A stretch of DNA of 64,000 nt from Deinococcus aquaedulcis (GCF_019693445.1 NZ_JAHRBL010000011.1:62001-126000); one strand, 5' to 3'. Shown: positions 26,575-36,048, counted from the first letter of the stretch. Notes: a model not told the origin generated them from the sequence alone. Program-made: numbers and translations.

Positions 26575-27248
26575 TGCCCGGCACCGGGGGCGGCCCCGGC
26601 GCGGCGGCGGGCGGCGGCCTGACCGATGTCAGCTACACCACCAACGCCGCCAACGCCCTGATCCACCTGTACCGCGCCGAGGTAGGCAAGATGACCGCCT
26701 ACCGCCAGCGGCTGGACATGACCACCAACTGGTCGGTGGTGACCACCGCCGGTCTGGCGTCCTTTGCGCTGGGCGACGTGAACAACAGCCACGCCACCTT
26801 TCTGTTCGCCATGTTCATGAACTACTTTTTTCTGCGTCTGGAAGCCCGGCGCTTTCGTACCTTCGAGATTGCACACCACCGCGTGCGCATCATGGAGCGC
26901 TTTTTTTACCCGGCCATGCTGGGTGACCGCGTGGACCCGGGCTGGCACCAGTTGCTGCTGGCTGAACTGGGCAAGCCCCGCAGCCCCATGACCCGCGCCG
27001 ACGCCCTGGGCTGGCGCCTGAGCCGCAATTACCTGTGGATCTACGCCGCTGTGCTGCTGGCGTGGCTGGCCAAACTGGACCTGGGGCAGCCCAAGGGTTG
27101 GGTGATGACCTTCCCCGAGGCCTTTTCGCTGGCCGATATCGGCAACTTTCCGGGCTGGGCGGTGTTTCTGGGCGTGGGCCTGTTCTACCTGCACCTGATT
27201 TTCCTGGCCGCCCGCGCCGCACAGACCTATCCGCTGGAAGAGGGCTAA
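26574..27248 (+). CDS. DUF2270 predicted integral membrane protein, 224 aa
   Basis: The family is defined by conserved bacterial membrane proteins of unknown function. Seen here are the N-terminal [20 protein letters not shown] and [20 protein letters not shown], and transmembrane stretches at about 54-68 and 75-90. The basic loop [20 protein letters not shown] and two further C-terminal helices follow. ATG 26574 is used, but an upstream 17-codon leader with its own promoter overlaps it. Immediately downstream (27249-27370) is a gene-free spacer shared with the convergent phosphatidyltransferase gene. Confidence 0.85.
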   Translation: MPGTGGGPGAAAGGGLTDVSYTTNAANALIHLYRAEVGKMTAYRQRLDMTTNWSVVTTAGLASFALGDVNNSHATFLFAMFMNYFFLRLEARRFRTFEIAHHRVRIMERFFYPAMLGDRVDPGWHQLLLAELGKPRSPMTRADALGWRLSRNYLWIYAAVLLAWLAKLDLGQPKGWVMTFPEAFSLADIGNFPGWAVFLGVGLFYLHLIFLAARAAQTYPLEEG

Positions 27249-27370
27249 GTCTCTCGCAGGTGATCTTTAGATCTACCAAGCGGACAGGGACAGCGGCGCC
27301 GCAGAGCGAGGCACGAAAAAAGGACCTTGGACCGGGAATGGAAACGTTGATGGGGTGAAGGGTGCGGTCC

Positions 27371-28087
27371 TTATGTCTCTGCCCGTGCCCGTCCCTGCCT
27401 CACCCGGGCCTCGCGCCACAGCTGCGTGCCCAGCAGAGCCGCCGCCTGCAGGCCCAGGCTGCGGTGATACCACCCGGGCCGCCCCGCCAGCAGGCACAGC
27501 CCCAGCCCCAGCAGTTGCGTGGACAGCCCCAGGTTGGCGCTGAGGGTCAGGGCGGCCCTGGGGGTGTAGGCGCGGCGGTCAGCAGCGGTGGGCGGGTGGC
27601 TCGCCGCGCGGCGCAGTCGGGTCTCGAACAGGGCGCCCAGCACCCGCTCCTGCGGCGTAAAATACGCGGCGTACACCGCTTCCAGCGCGCGCAGCACCAG
27701 CGGATGATCGCCGCCCTGCGCTGGCGCGTCCCGGAAAGTTTGCCCCCGGGCCCCACGGTACTCGCGCTCCCACAGGTAATCCACGCTCAGAATCAGGCTT
27801 TGCAGCAGCGTCAACGCCCAGCCTGCCCGGCCAGCCAGAGCCACGTTCAGGGCGGCATTCACCACGAGGTCCATCTCGGTGTCCAGGTAGCGGCCGGTGG
27901 CGGTGGTCTGCCCGGTGGCGCGTGCCAGCTGGCCGTCCAGGTTGTCCAGTAGGGTTTTCAGCTGCAGCAGCAGCGCCGGGGTCAGGCGGTCGCCGCGCCG
28001 GATCAGGCCCGCTGCGCACAGGCCCAGCGTGGTGTGCACCAGCACCACCTGGGCCGGGTTCACCCGCCAGCGGGCCAGCGGCGGCAC
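27371..28087 (-). CDS. CDP-alcohol phosphatidyltransferase family protein (5' end unresolved)
   Basis: This integral membrane enzyme family makes phospholipid head groups. The catalytic signature D(x2)DG(x2)AR(x8)G(x3)D(x3)D is complete in [20 protein letters not shown] followed by LDTEMD, with about four hydrophobic helices around it. GTG 28087 is the nearest usable in-frame start. The preceding residues [20 protein letters not shown], back to about 28165, look native and are open, yet no ATG, GTG or TTG occurs there until 28375, inside the upstream gene. An unusual start codon or a frameshift near 28165 is likely. The alcohol substrate is unknown. Confidence 0.8.
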   Translation of the reverse strand: MPPLARWRVNPAQVVLVHTTLGLCAAGLIRRGDRLTPALLLQLKTLLDNLDGQLARATGQTTATGRYLDTEMDLVVNAALNVALAGRAGWALTLLQSLILSVDYLWEREYRGARGQTFRDAPAQGGDHPLVLRALEAVYAAYFTPQERVLGALFETRLRRAASHPPTAADRRAYTPRAALTLSANLGLSTQLLGLGLCLLAGRPGWYHRSLGLQAAALLGTQLWREARVRQGRARAET

Positions 28088-28173
28088 GAACTGCTGCGCG
28101 GCGGGGCGGAACAGCGCCTCGCAGGCCCATTCCCGCGCGGGCCGGGCCTTGAAGGTGTGGGCGGGGTCCGGGT

Positions 28174-28536
28174 CTACCGGCGGCCCCCACGCGGGGCGCT
28201 TTTGCGCACGCCGGCGTAGCGGTTGCGCTCCTTGCGGCGCTGGGCCCGCGTGGTGCGCCCGGCGGCGCTGCGGGCGTCCACCTGGGCCTGCAGGCGCCGG
28301 GGCACAAAGGTGTCCACGTTCAGAAAGCGCGACAGGGGCAGGTACAGTGCCAGCACGAACAGCAGGCTGCCCCACCACGTGTTCAGGTAGGGCCGCAGCG
28401 GCGTGAGTTGCAGCAGGCTGCTCAGCAGTGTGGCCAGCACCGCAAACAGCATCACGCGCACCAGCAGTTTCAGCAGCTTGGGCGTGGTGAAGCCGGGGTG
28501 GGGGTCCGGCGTGGTCAGCCAGCGCCAGGGGTTCAT
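28174..28536 (-). CDS. Unknown two-helix membrane protein with basic tail, 120 aa
   Basis: I do not recognise a family. Two transmembrane helices (about 22-43 and 55-73) separate a short N-terminus from a strongly basic tail ([20 protein letters not shown]). The start ATG overlaps the stop of the preceding gene by 4 bases, and the stop adjoins the phosphatidyltransferase gene, so the three genes form an operon. A role in envelope biogenesis with the lipid enzyme is a guess from context. Confidence 0.7.
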   Translation of the reverse strand: MNPWRWLTTPDPHPGFTTPKLLKLLVRVMLFAVLATLLSSLLQLTPLRPYLNTWWGSLLFVLALYLPLSRFLNVDTFVPRRLQAQVDARSAAGRTTRAQRRKERNRYAGVRKSAPRGGRR

Positions 28537-29426
28537 GGGGTGGCCTCTGGGCCTGCCGGGCGCGTGCTGGCCCCCAGCGTCAGGCGCTCGCGGAAGGCGG
28601 TTAGCTCGGGGAACCTGGCGCCTTCGGGGTCGTCCACGGTCACGATCAGGGTGGGCTTGTGCTGCGCCGCCGCCAGCCGGGCCGCTGCCGCTTGCGCCGC
28701 GCCGTCACGGGCCGGCACCACAAACACAAAGCCGCGCACGGCGCCCTTGCCGCCCAGCAGCGAGGTGGCCCCGAACAGTTCCAGGTCCCCCGGGGCCGCG
28801 CGCTCGCCCGCCGGCAGGCGCTCGGCGCGCTTGAGCACCTCGGGCACGGCCAGTTCGTGGCTGTACACCGCGTGCAGTTCGGCCTCGTCCAGCGCCGCGC
28901 GCAGCGGCGAGAGCAGGTGCCCCTCGCCCAGCAGGGCGCGCGGGCCAATCACGGCCGCCGTGACCCGGCTGGCGCGGCTGAGGGCCGGGGGGGCCACGCG
29001 CGGGTCACTGGCCAGCGGCTTGACTTTTTCCAGCGCCCGGCGCACCTGCCCGGCATTCTGGGCCACACGCATGCCCACCTCGGCGGCGGCGCCTTCCAGG
29101 GTCTCGGGCTGGTCTGGCACCGCCAGCAGCGTGGGCAGGCCACTGATCCGCCGCGACAGCAGTTCCGGCAGCGCCTCGCTCCAGCTGTCACCGCTGACCC
29201 AGGCCCACTGCGGCAGCAGGGCCAGATCCACCTTCGGCAGCGCCAGGATGCGCCCCAGCGCCAGCTGCACCGTCACCGGCTCGCCGGGCAGGCTCTCGCG
29301 TCCCAGGGCCAGGGCGCGGGCATCGTCCAGGGCGGGTTTGACGGGCTGGGCGCCCAGTTCTTTCAGATACGCCGCCCAGTACCCGGGAAGCCGCGCGGCG
29401 CGAGATTCAAGCAGACCAACCCTCAT
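28533..29426 (-). CDS. Unknown protein, weakly like acyl-CoA dehydratase activase (DUF2229), 297 aa
   Basis: No secure family. The opening [29 protein letters not shown] and [18 protein letters not shown] recall the start of DUF2229 proteins, but the cysteine that family uses in this region is missing. The remainder alternates Ala/Leu-rich helices with short strands ([33 protein letters not shown]). There are no cysteines, so an iron-sulphur function is unlikely. It is the first gene of a three-gene minus-strand operon ending in the CDP-alcohol phosphatidyltransferase, with a 4-base overlap to the next gene. Confidence 0.65.
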   Translation of the reverse strand: MRVGLLESRAARLPGYWAAYLKELGAQPVKPALDDARALALGRESLPGEPVTVQLALGRILALPKVDLALLPQWAWVSGDSWSEALPELLSRRISGLPTLLAVPDQPETLEGAAAEVGMRVAQNAGQVRRALEKVKPLASDPRVAPPALSRASRVTAAVIGPRALLGEGHLLSPLRAALDEAELHAVYSHELAVPEVLKRAERLPAGERAAPGDLELFGATSLLGGKGAVRGFVFVVPARDGAAQAAAARLAAAQHKPTLIVTVDDPEGARFPELTAFRERLTLGASTRPAGPEATP

Positions 29427-29439
29427 TCTGCCCAGTGTA

Positions 29440-29612
29440 CGCGCAAGGGGTTGTGGGGTGTGGGTTGTCGGGTGTGGGAAGGGCGGAGGGGCTTCAGGCG
29501 TTCATGGTACCAGCAGGCCTTTTGCCTTTTCAGGGCTTAAACCGTGCCGCCGCTGCCCCGGTCTTTCCCCTGATCCTGCTTTTCCTACACCCCACACCCC
29601 ACGCCCCACAAC
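29440..29612. repeat. G/T-rich inverted intergenic element (family B)
   Basis: Left arm GGGGTTGTGGGGTGTGGG at 29448 is mirrored by CCCCACACCCCACGCCCCAC near 29588. The left arm alone has five runs of three or more G within 35 bases, a G-quadruplex pattern. Related arms occur at 18680-18714 and 34561-34645. Confidence 0.6.
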
Positions 29613-29617
29613 CTCCC

Positions 29618-30325
29618 TTACCCACTGCCCTCCTCCGCATCGGCCTTGCCTTCCAGCTTGGCCTGGGTGGCGGCTTCGGCCAGTTCCACGTCGCGGTCGT
29701 CAATGTGGCGCTGTTCGGTGTGATATTCGAACAGTTCCTGGCGGGCGCGCAGCTTGGACTGCGGCTGTTCCAGGTCGCCGCCGCTGCCCCGGTGCACCCG
29801 CTGAAAGAACACCAGCGCCCCCCCGGCCAGCGCCAGGGCGCCCGCGAAATACAGCGTGTCCAGGGGCTTTTCCCAGCGCACAAAGTGTTCCAGAAAGGTG
29901 ACGCCCAGAATCACGATGATCACCGACACGACCTTCTGCTCCAGGTCGGCCAGACTCTCGACCCCCAGCGCCGAGGTGAGGTTCAGCGGCGTGATGAACA
30001 GCGAATACAGTCCCACGCCAATCAGGTAGAACACCACGGCCTTGAGCATGGTGCTCACGATTTCCAGAAATTCCACGGCCAGTTCGCCCTTCTGGCTGGA
30101 AATGCCCTGGGCAAAGGTGTCGCGCCAGGATTCCCAGATGGTCTGCAGCGCCAGCAGTGTGCCCTGCAAAAAGAGACTGAACGACACCAGCAGCACGGCG
30201 ATCACGGCAATCAGCACCACGAAGCGGGTGCGGCCAATCACCTCGCTGAACCACTCGCGTTTGGACGGCTCGGCGGGGGGCGGGGCGGCCGGGCCCGGGG
30301 CAGAAGAACGGGTCACGCCGCCCAT
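29618..30325 (-). CDS. YqhA/UPF0114 family membrane protein, 235 aa
   Basis: The central region matches the YqhA family. Hydrophobic helices lie at about 34-56, 92-112, 134-150 and 160-178, with [36 protein letters not shown] and [12 protein letters not shown] as the conserved part. The first 25 residues are Pro/Ala-rich and the C-terminal 55 residues are charged and soluble, longer than in E. coli YqhA. Function is unknown. The gene is monocistronic on the minus strand, divergent from the kinase-like gene at 30435. Confidence 0.82.
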   Translation of the reverse strand: MGGVTRSSAPGPAAPPPAEPSKREWFSEVIGRTRFVVLIAVIAVLLVSFSLFLQGTLLALQTIWESWRDTFAQGISSQKGELAVEFLEIVSTMLKAVVFYLIGVGLYSLFITPLNLTSALGVESLADLEQKVVSVIIVILGVTFLEHFVRWEKPLDTLYFAGALALAGGALVFFQRVHRGSGGDLEQPQSKLRARQELFEYHTEQRHIDDRDVELAEAATQAKLEGKADAEEGSG

Positions 30326-30421
30326 GATGCGGTGGGGGCGCCGCCGCGCGGGTGGGGCCCGCCTTTACGCTTGCCTGACCCTCGCCGCCCACTGGCCTCC
30401 CAGTGTGGCCGCGCGGCGCCC

Positions 30422-30427
30422 TATGCT
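30422..30427 (+). promoter_or_regulatory. Leaderless -10 box TATGCT for the 30435 gene
   Basis: TATGCT ends 7 bases before GTG 30435. Its own ATG (30423) is an in-frame but less likely start. Confidence 0.55.
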
Positions 30428-30434
30428 GGGCCGC

Positions 30435-31214
30435 GTGAACACCGAGCCCCGCCTGACCCTGCCGGACGCCCTGCGGCGCGTGTTGCCGGCCGCGCGCTGG
30501 GAGAGGCTAGATGGCGGCCAGAGCGGCGCGCAGGTGTGGCGCTCGACCCGGCATGTGGTCAAGGTGCAGCCCCGGGGCCAGGGGGCCCCCAGCCTGCAGC
30601 AGGAGCGCGAACGTCTGCGCTGGTTCGCTGGGCGCCTGCCGGTGCCCGCCGTGCTGGGCTTTGAGGTGACCCCGGAAGCCGAGTACCTCGCGATGACGCG
30701 CCTGAGCGGCATCCCCATGAGCCACCCCGACGCCCTGCTGCACCCGGAGCGGGTGGTGGGGCTGCTGGCGCGCGCCCTGCGCGAACTGCATGCCCTGCCG
30801 GTGCGCGACTGCCCGTTTACCGCCACCCTGGCCGTCACCCTGCCCCTGGCCCGCGAGCGCGTGCAGGCTGGGCTGGTGGACGAGGCCGACTTTGACGAGG
30901 AGCGCCAGGGCCGGGGCGCTGTGAGCGTGTTCAATGAGCTGGCCCGCACCCGCCCCGCCCACGAGGATCTGGTGGTCACCCACGGCGACGCCACGCTGGA
31001 CAACCTGATCGTCAGCGGAGAATACGTGGAGGGCCTGATTGACCTGGGCCGCGCCGGCATTGCCGACCGCCACGCCGACTTGGCCCTGGCGCACCGCAGC
31101 GTGCGCGCGGACCTGGGCCCGGTGTACGCCGGCATGTTCCTTGACCTGTATGGCCGCGCCCTGGTGGATGAGGGCAAGCTGGCCTATTACACGCTGCTGG
31201 ACGAGCTGTTTTAG
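30435..31214 (+). CDS. Aminoglycoside phosphotransferase-family (APH(3')-like) kinase, 259 aa
   Basis: The protein has the eukaryotic-like kinase fold of the APH family. It contains [10 protein letters not shown] (nucleotide-binding Lys), [23 protein letters not shown], the catalytic loop [14 protein letters not shown] with HGD and Asn, and the metal-binding [20 protein letters not shown]. The ending YYTLLDELF is typical of APH(3') enzymes. Many such chromosomal homologues do not confer drug resistance, so the physiological substrate is unknown. GTG 30435 is chosen from the TATGCT box. Confidence 0.9.
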   Translation: MNTEPRLTLPDALRRVLPAARWERLDGGQSGAQVWRSTRHVVKVQPRGQGAPSLQQERERLRWFAGRLPVPAVLGFEVTPEAEYLAMTRLSGIPMSHPDALLHPERVVGLLARALRELHALPVRDCPFTATLAVTLPLARERVQAGLVDEADFDEERQGRGAVSVFNELARTRPAHEDLVVTHGDATLDNLIVSGEYVEGLIDLGRAGIADRHADLALAHRSVRADLGPVYAGMFLDLYGRALVDEGKLAYYTLLDELF

Positions 31215-31247
31215 ATTGCCAGCATCCCAGCTTCGGCCGGTGGGGCT

Positions 31248-31637
31248 CTAGGGGAGGGAGCGCCGCATGCCCCAGTCCTGGGCCTTCAGATCCGCCTCAA
31301 ACTCGGCCCGGGAAGCGAACCCCAGGCGCTGTGCCGCCTCGAAGTAAGGCTGCACCTCCACTTCGGGATCGTGAATGGAGATGCCCCACAGCAGCGAGAT
31401 CACGTGCCCCAGCCACGCTGCACGGAAGGGATAGGCGCGCACATACGTCAGGCGCTGCTCCTCCGTCCACACCTGCTGCCGCCACCATTTAGACCAGGCC
31501 ATCTTGTAAAGTTCACCAGCACCCATTCGCCACCCGATGCTGTAGGGATGAAGGTGTGGGTAGGCCGTCCAGAGAGGCGGCACCGTTCCATGCGCCTTGA
31601 GAATGGCATCCAGTGTCGCAGCAATCTCGGGGTGCAT
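31248..31637 (-). CDS. Unknown tryptophan-rich protein, 129 aa
   Basis: I do not recognise a named family. The protein is cytosolic, without signal or membrane segments. It is rich in aromatic residues, for example PPLWTAYPHLHPYSIGWRMG, LYKMAWSKWWRQQVWTEEQR and HVISLLWGISIHDPEV. ATG 31637 is supported by TACACT 7 bases upstream; the frame is open farther back. It is convergent with the APH-like gene and sits alone. Confidence 0.65.
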   Translation of the reverse strand: MHPEIAATLDAILKAHGTVPPLWTAYPHLHPYSIGWRMGAGELYKMAWSKWWRQQVWTEEQRLTYVRAYPFRAAWLGHVISLLWGISIHDPEVEVQPYFEAAQRLGFASRAEFEADLKAQDWGMRRSLP

Positions 31638-31644
31638 GCCCACA

Positions 31645-31650
31645 AGTGTA
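31645..31650 (-). promoter_or_regulatory. Leaderless -10 box TACACT for the 31248-31637 gene
   Basis: On the minus strand TACACT ends 7 bases before ATG 31637. Confidence 0.5.
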
Positions 31651-31817
31651 GAGGGCGCGCATTCTCGCCAGAGAGGCACAAATGCCACCAGAAAGCAGGT
31701 CGTGGCGGTCTGGTCTTCAGGCTGCGGACGTGCCGGTACAACAGCACTGGCGGGCACCCCCTCTGAGGAAGGCCCGCCAGTGGAAAGAGCCTGCGCCCCC
31801 TATCGCCTCTCTGTGCC

Positions 31818-32195
31818 CTACGCCTTGACCCACTCGCGCAGATAGTTGGCCACCAGTTCACTGACATTCACGCCCTCGCGCGCCGCTTTATCCAGTTGCG
31901 CGGCCTTTTCCTCACGGGTGATGGGCAGCCACAGCGCCACATATTCCTGCCCGCCTTCCTGCTTGAATTCGCCGCCCAGCTCGTCGCGCTGCACAAAACC
32001 AGTCTTGTCCATGTCGTCCCCTTCGGTGCCGGCCCGCATCAGCCAGTCCACCACGCGCGCTTTTAGAAAGCGCCATTCCCGCCCGACCTTGCGTCCGGGC
32101 ACCTCGCCGCCGCGCACCAGGGCGTAGGCGGTCGTTTCGCTCACCTTCAGGAAGGCGGCGAGTTCTTCGAGCGTGAGCACCTCGTCTGTGGTCAT
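31818..32195 (-). CDS. DNA-binding protein: excisionase-type HTH plus C-terminal RHH-like segment, 125 aa
   Basis: The N-terminal 55 residues match the excisionase/BldC-type winged helix-turn-helix (LTLEELAAFLKVSETTAYAL, VRGGEVPGRKVGREWRF, VVDWLMRAG). A linker leads to LWLPITREEKAAQLDKAARE followed by VSELVANYLREWV, which resembles a ribbon-helix-helix (Arc/CopG-like) unit. Two DNA-binding modules in one small protein is unusual. The gene is divergent from an MMPL transporter. The shared intergenic region has a TTGACA promoter and a TGATATCA palindrome, so it may regulate itself and the transporter. This is inference. Confidence 0.75.
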   Translation of the reverse strand: MTTDEVLTLEELAAFLKVSETTAYALVRGGEVPGRKVGREWRFLKARVVDWLMRAGTEGDDMDKTGFVQRDELGGEFKQEGGQEYVALWLPITREEKAAQLDKAAREGVNVSELVANYLREWVKA

Positions 32196-32229
32196 GCCTT
32201 GATTCTGCCACCTCCTCTCAGGTGAGGTT

Positions 32230-32258
32230 ATCTTGCGGCAAATTGCACTAATTGTCAA
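32230..32258 (-). promoter_or_regulatory. Promoter of the HTH/RHH gene, TTGACA-17-CAAGAT
   Basis: On the minus strand TTGACA (32258-32253), a 17-base spacer and CAAGAT (32235-32230) lie 35 bases before ATG 32195. A GAGGAGGTG sequence lies in the short leader but rather far from the ATG. Confidence 0.6.
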
Positions 32259-32339
32259 TAGATAGCGCAAGTTGATATCAGTTGCTTCTGTAAGCCTGGG
32301 TGAAGTCGGGGGGGCGGGGGGCCGTGGTCTACTCCGGGC

Positions 32340-34562
32340 ATGGTGACCCTGGGGCGTCTGGTGGCTCGTCATCCGTGGTTGACCCTGCTGGCGTGGGTGC
32401 TGGCGGCGCTGCTGAGCCTGCCGTTTGCCGCCCGCGCGCCTGCCGCCCTGAACGCCGACCCGGCGGGCGGCCTCACCCACGCCGAAGCCACGCGCGTAAC
32501 CGCGCTGCTGCGCGACCGCTTTGGCGAGCGCGACACGAACACGGCGGTGCTGGTCACCCGCAGCCAGCCGCCCCTGAGTACGGCGCAGGGCCGCGCGGCC
32601 TACAAGCGGTTTGTCGAGGGGCTCCGGGGGGTAGAGGGGGTCAGCCGTGTGGTGCCCGCCCAGGCGGGGGGCCCACTGCCCACCCAGGACGCGGCCGGCA
32701 CCCTGGGTCTGACGCTGGCGCAGATTCCGCTGGAAGACGGCGCCACCGAAACCCTGGCGCGCGTGCGGGCCTACGCGGCGGGCGTGGACAGTGCGGCGCT
32801 GGACGTGCGGGTGACGGGCGGGCAGGCCATTGCCGACGACTTCACCTTCTTTGCCGAGCAGGACACCAAGCGCAGCGAACTGACGGCCCTGCCGCTGATC
32901 GCGGGGCTGCTGCTGCTGGTCTTTGGCGCGCTGGTCGCCACGGCGCTGCCGCTGGCGGTGGGCATGCTGAGCATCAGCGTGGCGATGGCCACCCTGTACG
33001 GCCTGACCCATGTGATGCAGGTGAGCACCTTTGCCCAGAGCGTGATCACCATGCTGGGGCTGGGTGCGGGCATTGACTACGCCCTGCTGATGGTCAACCG
33101 CTTCCGCGAGGAACTGCGCCGCGACCCGGACCCCCGCCGCGCCGCCGCGCGCACCGTGCAGACTGCCGGGCGCAGCGTGGCCTTTAGCGGCCTGACGGTG
33201 GCGATTGCCATGGCGGGGCTGATTCTGCCGCCCATCGCGTTTGTGCGCTCAATTGGGATTGGCGGGGTGCTGGCGGTGCTGCTGACCGTGCTGGCCAGCC
33301 TGACCGTGCTGCCTGCGCTGCTGGCCCTGCTGGGGGAACGAGTGAACAGCCCGCGCATCCTCAAATTCACCTGGGCCCAGAGTGGCGCGGCCTCGGCAGC
33401 CTGGACCGCCTTTGCGCGGCGGGTCACGGCCCGGCCCTGGGCGGCGGTGCTGGGGTCCTCGGCGCTGCTGCTGCTGCTGGCCGCCCCCGCCCTGACCATG
33501 CGCACCGGCTACGCGGGCGCCTGGGGCCTGAGCCCGGGGGTCGAAAGCCGCGACGCCCTGAAAGATGTGGAAGCCCTGGGGGCGGGCGGCCTGCTCAGCC
33601 AGTTCGAGGTGGTGCTGGACCTGCAGGGCCAGCGCTACGGCCCCGAAGACCGCGCGAGGTTTCAGGCGCTCGTGGAGCAGTTGCGCGCCCTGCCCGGCGT
33701 CAGGGGCGTCCTCAGCCCCTTCCTGACCCCGGCCGATCTGGCCTCGGCGGGTGGGAGTGATGCCGAGGGCCTCGCCGCCCTGAGCGTCCTCACGCGGCGC
33801 TCGTTCAGCGCGGACCGCACCCTGCTGCGCGTGACCGTGGTGCCAGAGCGCAACCTGCCCGCCGCCGAGATTCCGGCGTTCGAGCGGCAGCTGCGCCAGA
33901 CCCTGCAGGCCAGCGGGTACCTCTACCTGCTGGGCGGGGCCCCCATTGGCGGCGAGGAATTCAGCCGCGCGATCACCGGGGCGCTGCCCGCCGTGATTGC
34001 CGCCGTCTTTGCGGGCACGTTCCTGCTGCTGATGGTGGCCTTTCGCAGCCTGCTCATTCCCCTCAAAAGCATTCTGATGAACGCCCTGACCGTGGCCGCC
34101 GCCGCCGGCGTGGTGACCCTGGTGGTGCAGCACGGGTTCCTGGCCGGCCCCCTGGGCATTCCCGCCGATGTGGGCGTGCTGGACGCCAGCCTGCCGGTGC
34201 TGCTGTTTGCCGTGATGTTCGGCCTGAGCATGGACTACGAGATTTTCCTGCTTTCCCGGGTGCAGGAAGAACATCTGCGCGGCGCCAGCAACGATGAGGC
34301 CGTGGTGCTGGCCGTGGGCCACACCGCCCGGATCATCACCAGCGCGGCGATCATCATGTTTATCGTCTTTGCGGCGTTTGTGTTCGGGCGTGTGGTCGCC
34401 AGCAAGAGCATTGGCCTGGGGCTGGCGGTGGCGGTGGTGCTGGACGCCACGCTGGTGCGCCTGGTGCTGGTCCCGGCGTTCTTAAAGCTGGCGGGACGCT
34501 GGAACTGGTGGCTGCCCCCGTGGCTGGAGCGGGTGTTGCCCCGGATTCGGCTGGAGCATTAG
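32340..34562 (+). CDS. MMPL family (RND-type) membrane transporter, 740 aa
   Basis: MMPL proteins are proton-driven inner-membrane exporters of lipids or drugs. The sequence has the two-fold RND layout: helix 1 (about 12-30), a large extracytoplasmic loop, helices 2-6 (about 180-335), a second loop and helices 7-12 (about 545-715). Family motifs include [20 protein letters not shown] in the first half and [20 protein letters not shown] in the second, both holding the membrane Asp-Tyr pairs linked to proton transfer. The length is normal. It is divergent from an HTH/RHH regulator. No periplasmic adaptor or outer-membrane channel is adjacent. Confidence 0.93.
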   Translation: MVTLGRLVARHPWLTLLAWVLAALLSLPFAARAPAALNADPAGGLTHAEATRVTALLRDRFGERDTNTAVLVTRSQPPLSTAQGRAAYKRFVEGLRGVEGVSRVVPAQAGGPLPTQDAAGTLGLTLAQIPLEDGATETLARVRAYAAGVDSAALDVRVTGGQAIADDFTFFAEQDTKRSELTALPLIAGLLLLVFGALVATALPLAVGMLSISVAMATLYGLTHVMQVSTFAQSVITMLGLGAGIDYALLMVNRFREELRRDPDPRRAAARTVQTAGRSVAFSGLTVAIAMAGLILPPIAFVRSIGIGGVLAVLLTVLASLTVLPALLALLGERVNSPRILKFTWAQSGAASAAWTAFARRVTARPWAAVLGSSALLLLLAAPALTMRTGYAGAWGLSPGVESRDALKDVEALGAGGLLSQFEVVLDLQGQRYGPEDRARFQALVEQLRALPGVRGVLSPFLTPADLASAGGSDAEGLAALSVLTRRSFSADRTLLRVTVVPERNLPAAEIPAFERQLRQTLQASGYLYLLGGAPIGGEEFSRAITGALPAVIAAVFAGTFLLLMVAFRSLLIPLKSILMNALTVAAAAGVVTLVVQHGFLAGPLGIPADVGVLDASLPVLLFAVMFGLSMDYEIFLLSRVQEEHLRGASNDEAVVLAVGHTARIITSAAIIMFIVFAAFVFGRVVASKSIGLGLAVAVVLDATLVRLVLVPAFLKLAGRWNWWLPPWLERVLPRIRLEH

Positions 34563-34645
34563 GGGGTGTGGGGCGTGAGTTGTGGGTTGTAGGAAAAACA
34601 GCAAGGCGCGTGGGGTGCGGGCCGCTTTGCCCACACCCCACACCC
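34561..34645. repeat. G/T-rich inverted element (family B) between convergent genes
   Basis: GGGTGTGGGG (34564-34573) pairs perfectly with CCCCACACCC (34636-34645). The sequence of the left arm resembles the right arm of the element at 29440-29612. It may end both MMPL and DedA transcripts. Confidence 0.6.
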
Positions 34646-35253
34646 TATCCCTGCGCCTGGGCCTTTTTGCGCCGCACGAACCACACGATGGCGGCCACCA
34701 CTACCACGGCCAGGATCACCTTGCTGGCGGGGCCCACGTACTGCTCCACGCGGTCGTAGTTTTCGCCCAGCAGGTAGCCGGCGCCCGCCAGGATGGACGC
34801 CCACACCGCCGAACCGATGGAGCTGTAAATCAGGAACTTGGCCATGGGCATTTCGCTCATGCCGGCGGGCAGGCTCAGCAGGCTGCGGATGCCCGGCACA
34901 AGGCGCCCGAACAGCACCGCCTTGGTGCCGTGCTTGTCGAACCAGTCGTCGGCCTTGCGGATGTCCTTGCCGCTCAGGGTGAGCCACTTGCCGTATTTGT
35001 CGGCCCACTTCACCAGCTTTTCCTCGCCAAAGGCCCGGCCCAGGTAGTACAGCGGCAGGGTGCCCAGCACGCTGCCCGCCGTGCCCACCAGAATCACCAG
35101 GGGCAGGCTCAGATCCCCGCGCGAAGCCGCAAAGCCGGCTGAGGGCATGATCAGCTCGCTGGGAATGGGCGGAAAGATGTTTTCCAGGATCATCAGCAGC
35201 AGGATGCCCACATAGCCCATGCTGTCCATCAGGTTTTGCACCCAGTCGGCCAT
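34645..35253 (-). CDS. DedA family membrane protein, 202 aa
   Basis: DedA proteins are inner-membrane proteins, several now linked to undecaprenyl-phosphate or phospholipid translocation. Typical motifs are [18 protein letters not shown] (re-entrant loop with conserved Glu and Pro), [36 protein letters not shown] (basic Arg motif) and [19 protein letters not shown]. The length and helix number are normal. ATG 35253 is supported by TACCCT 7 bases upstream. It is divergent from a HAD phosphatase. Confidence 0.94.
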   Translation of the reverse strand: MADWVQNLMDSMGYVGILLLMILENIFPPIPSELIMPSAGFAASRGDLSLPLVILVGTAGSVLGTLPLYYLGRAFGEEKLVKWADKYGKWLTLSGKDIRKADDWFDKHGTKAVLFGRLVPGIRSLLSLPAGMSEMPMAKFLIYSSIGSAVWASILAGAGYLLGENYDRVEQYVGPASKVILAVVVVAAIVWFVRRKKAQAQG

Positions 35254-35260
35254 ACCCCCG

Positions 35261-35266
35261 AGGGTA
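35261..35266 (-). promoter_or_regulatory. Leaderless -10 box TACCCT for dedA-like gene
   Basis: On the minus strand TACCCT ends 7 bases before ATG 35253. Confidence 0.5.
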
Positions 35267-35327
35267 GCGGCTTTTGCTCAGCCTTCACGTCCGCCGAAAG
35301 TGAAGTCCGCTTTACGCACCTGCCCCC

Positions 35328-35333
35328 TACACT
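35328..35333 (+). promoter_or_regulatory. Leaderless -10 box TACACT for the HAD gene
   Basis: TACACT ends 6 bases before ATG 35340. Confidence 0.55.
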
Positions 35334-35339
35334 GCCCCC

Positions 35340-35996
35340 ATGAACGCCCTGCGCGCCGTGATCTTCGACTTCGACGGCACCATCTTCGACACCGAAACCC
35401 CCGAATTTCAGCACTGGCAGGCCCTGTACCGCCGCCACGGGCGCGAACTGCACCTGCAGGACTGGCAGCGCGGCATTGGCACCTGGGACGCCTTTGACCC
35501 CTGGGCTGGGCTGCCGGAACACGTGCAGGCCCAGCGCGAGACGGTGCATGAGGAACTGCGTGGGGCGGTACACGCCGCCCTGGAAGACGCCGACGTGCGC
35601 CCCGGCGTGCGCGCCGTGCTGGACGAGGTGCGCGCCCGGGGGCTGGCGCTGGGGCTGGCCACCAGCAGCGACCGCGCCTGGGTGACGCGCTGGCTCTCGC
35701 AGCATGGCCTGCTGAACCACTTCAGCGCCCTGGCCACCCGCGACGACGTGCGCCGGGTCAAGCCGGACCCCGAACTGTACGTGCTGGCCGCGCAGAGGCT
35801 GGGCCTGGACCCTGCCGCCTGCCTCGCCGTGGAAGACAGCCTGAATGGGGCCACCGCCGCCGTTGCAGCCGGCATGGGCGTGGTGGTGGTGCCCAACGAG
35901 GTCACCCGCACCCAGCCCTTTCCCCCGGCGTGGCCCCAGTTGCACGGTTACGAGGGTGGCCTGGACGCACTGCTGCAGGCGGCGGGACGGAACTGA
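35340..35996 (+). CDS. HAD-superfamily phosphatase (beta-phosphoglucomutase/phosphoglycolate phosphatase-like), 218 aa
   Basis: This is a cytosolic HAD hydrolase with an alpha-helical cap. Motif I is VIFDFDGTIFDTE with the nucleophile and acid Asp residues, motif II is LATSSDRAW, motif III is the Lys of RVKPDPELY, and motif IV is LAVEDSLNGATAA. The cap lies at about residues 17-85. The motif set fits sugar-phosphate phosphatases or mutases; the exact substrate cannot be read. It ends before a strong GC hairpin shared with the convergent sugar-binding protein gene. Confidence 0.92.
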   Translation: MNALRAVIFDFDGTIFDTETPEFQHWQALYRRHGRELHLQDWQRGIGTWDAFDPWAGLPEHVQAQRETVHEELRGAVHAALEDADVRPGVRAVLDEVRARGLALGLATSSDRAWVTRWLSQHGLLNHFSALATRDDVRRVKPDPELYVLAAQRLGLDPAACLAVEDSLNGATAAVAAGMGVVVVPNEVTRTQPFPPAWPQLHGYEGGLDALLQAAGRN

Positions 35997-36003
35997 AACG
36001 GGT

Positions 36004-36033
36004 GCGGCCCCTGAGACCGTTCCCAGGGGCCGC
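36004..36033. terminator. Bidirectional hairpin between HAD gene and sugar-binding protein gene
   Basis: GCGGCCCCTG and CAGGGGCCGC form a perfect 10-bp stem around a 10-base loop, 7 and 15 bases from the two convergent stop codons. T tracts are weak. Confidence 0.65.
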
Positions 36034-36048
36034 CTTGCGAACGACTTA

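Noticed and set aside
27318..27372. AAGGACC/GGTCCTT pair as a terminator of the phosphatidyltransferase gene
   Set aside because: A T6 tract follows on the minus strand, but the loop is about 40 bases, too long to call with confidence.
30435..31214. Calling the APH-like gene an antibiotic resistance determinant
   Set aside because: The kinase motifs are clear, but many chromosomal APH homologues act on other substrates and no resistance context is present.
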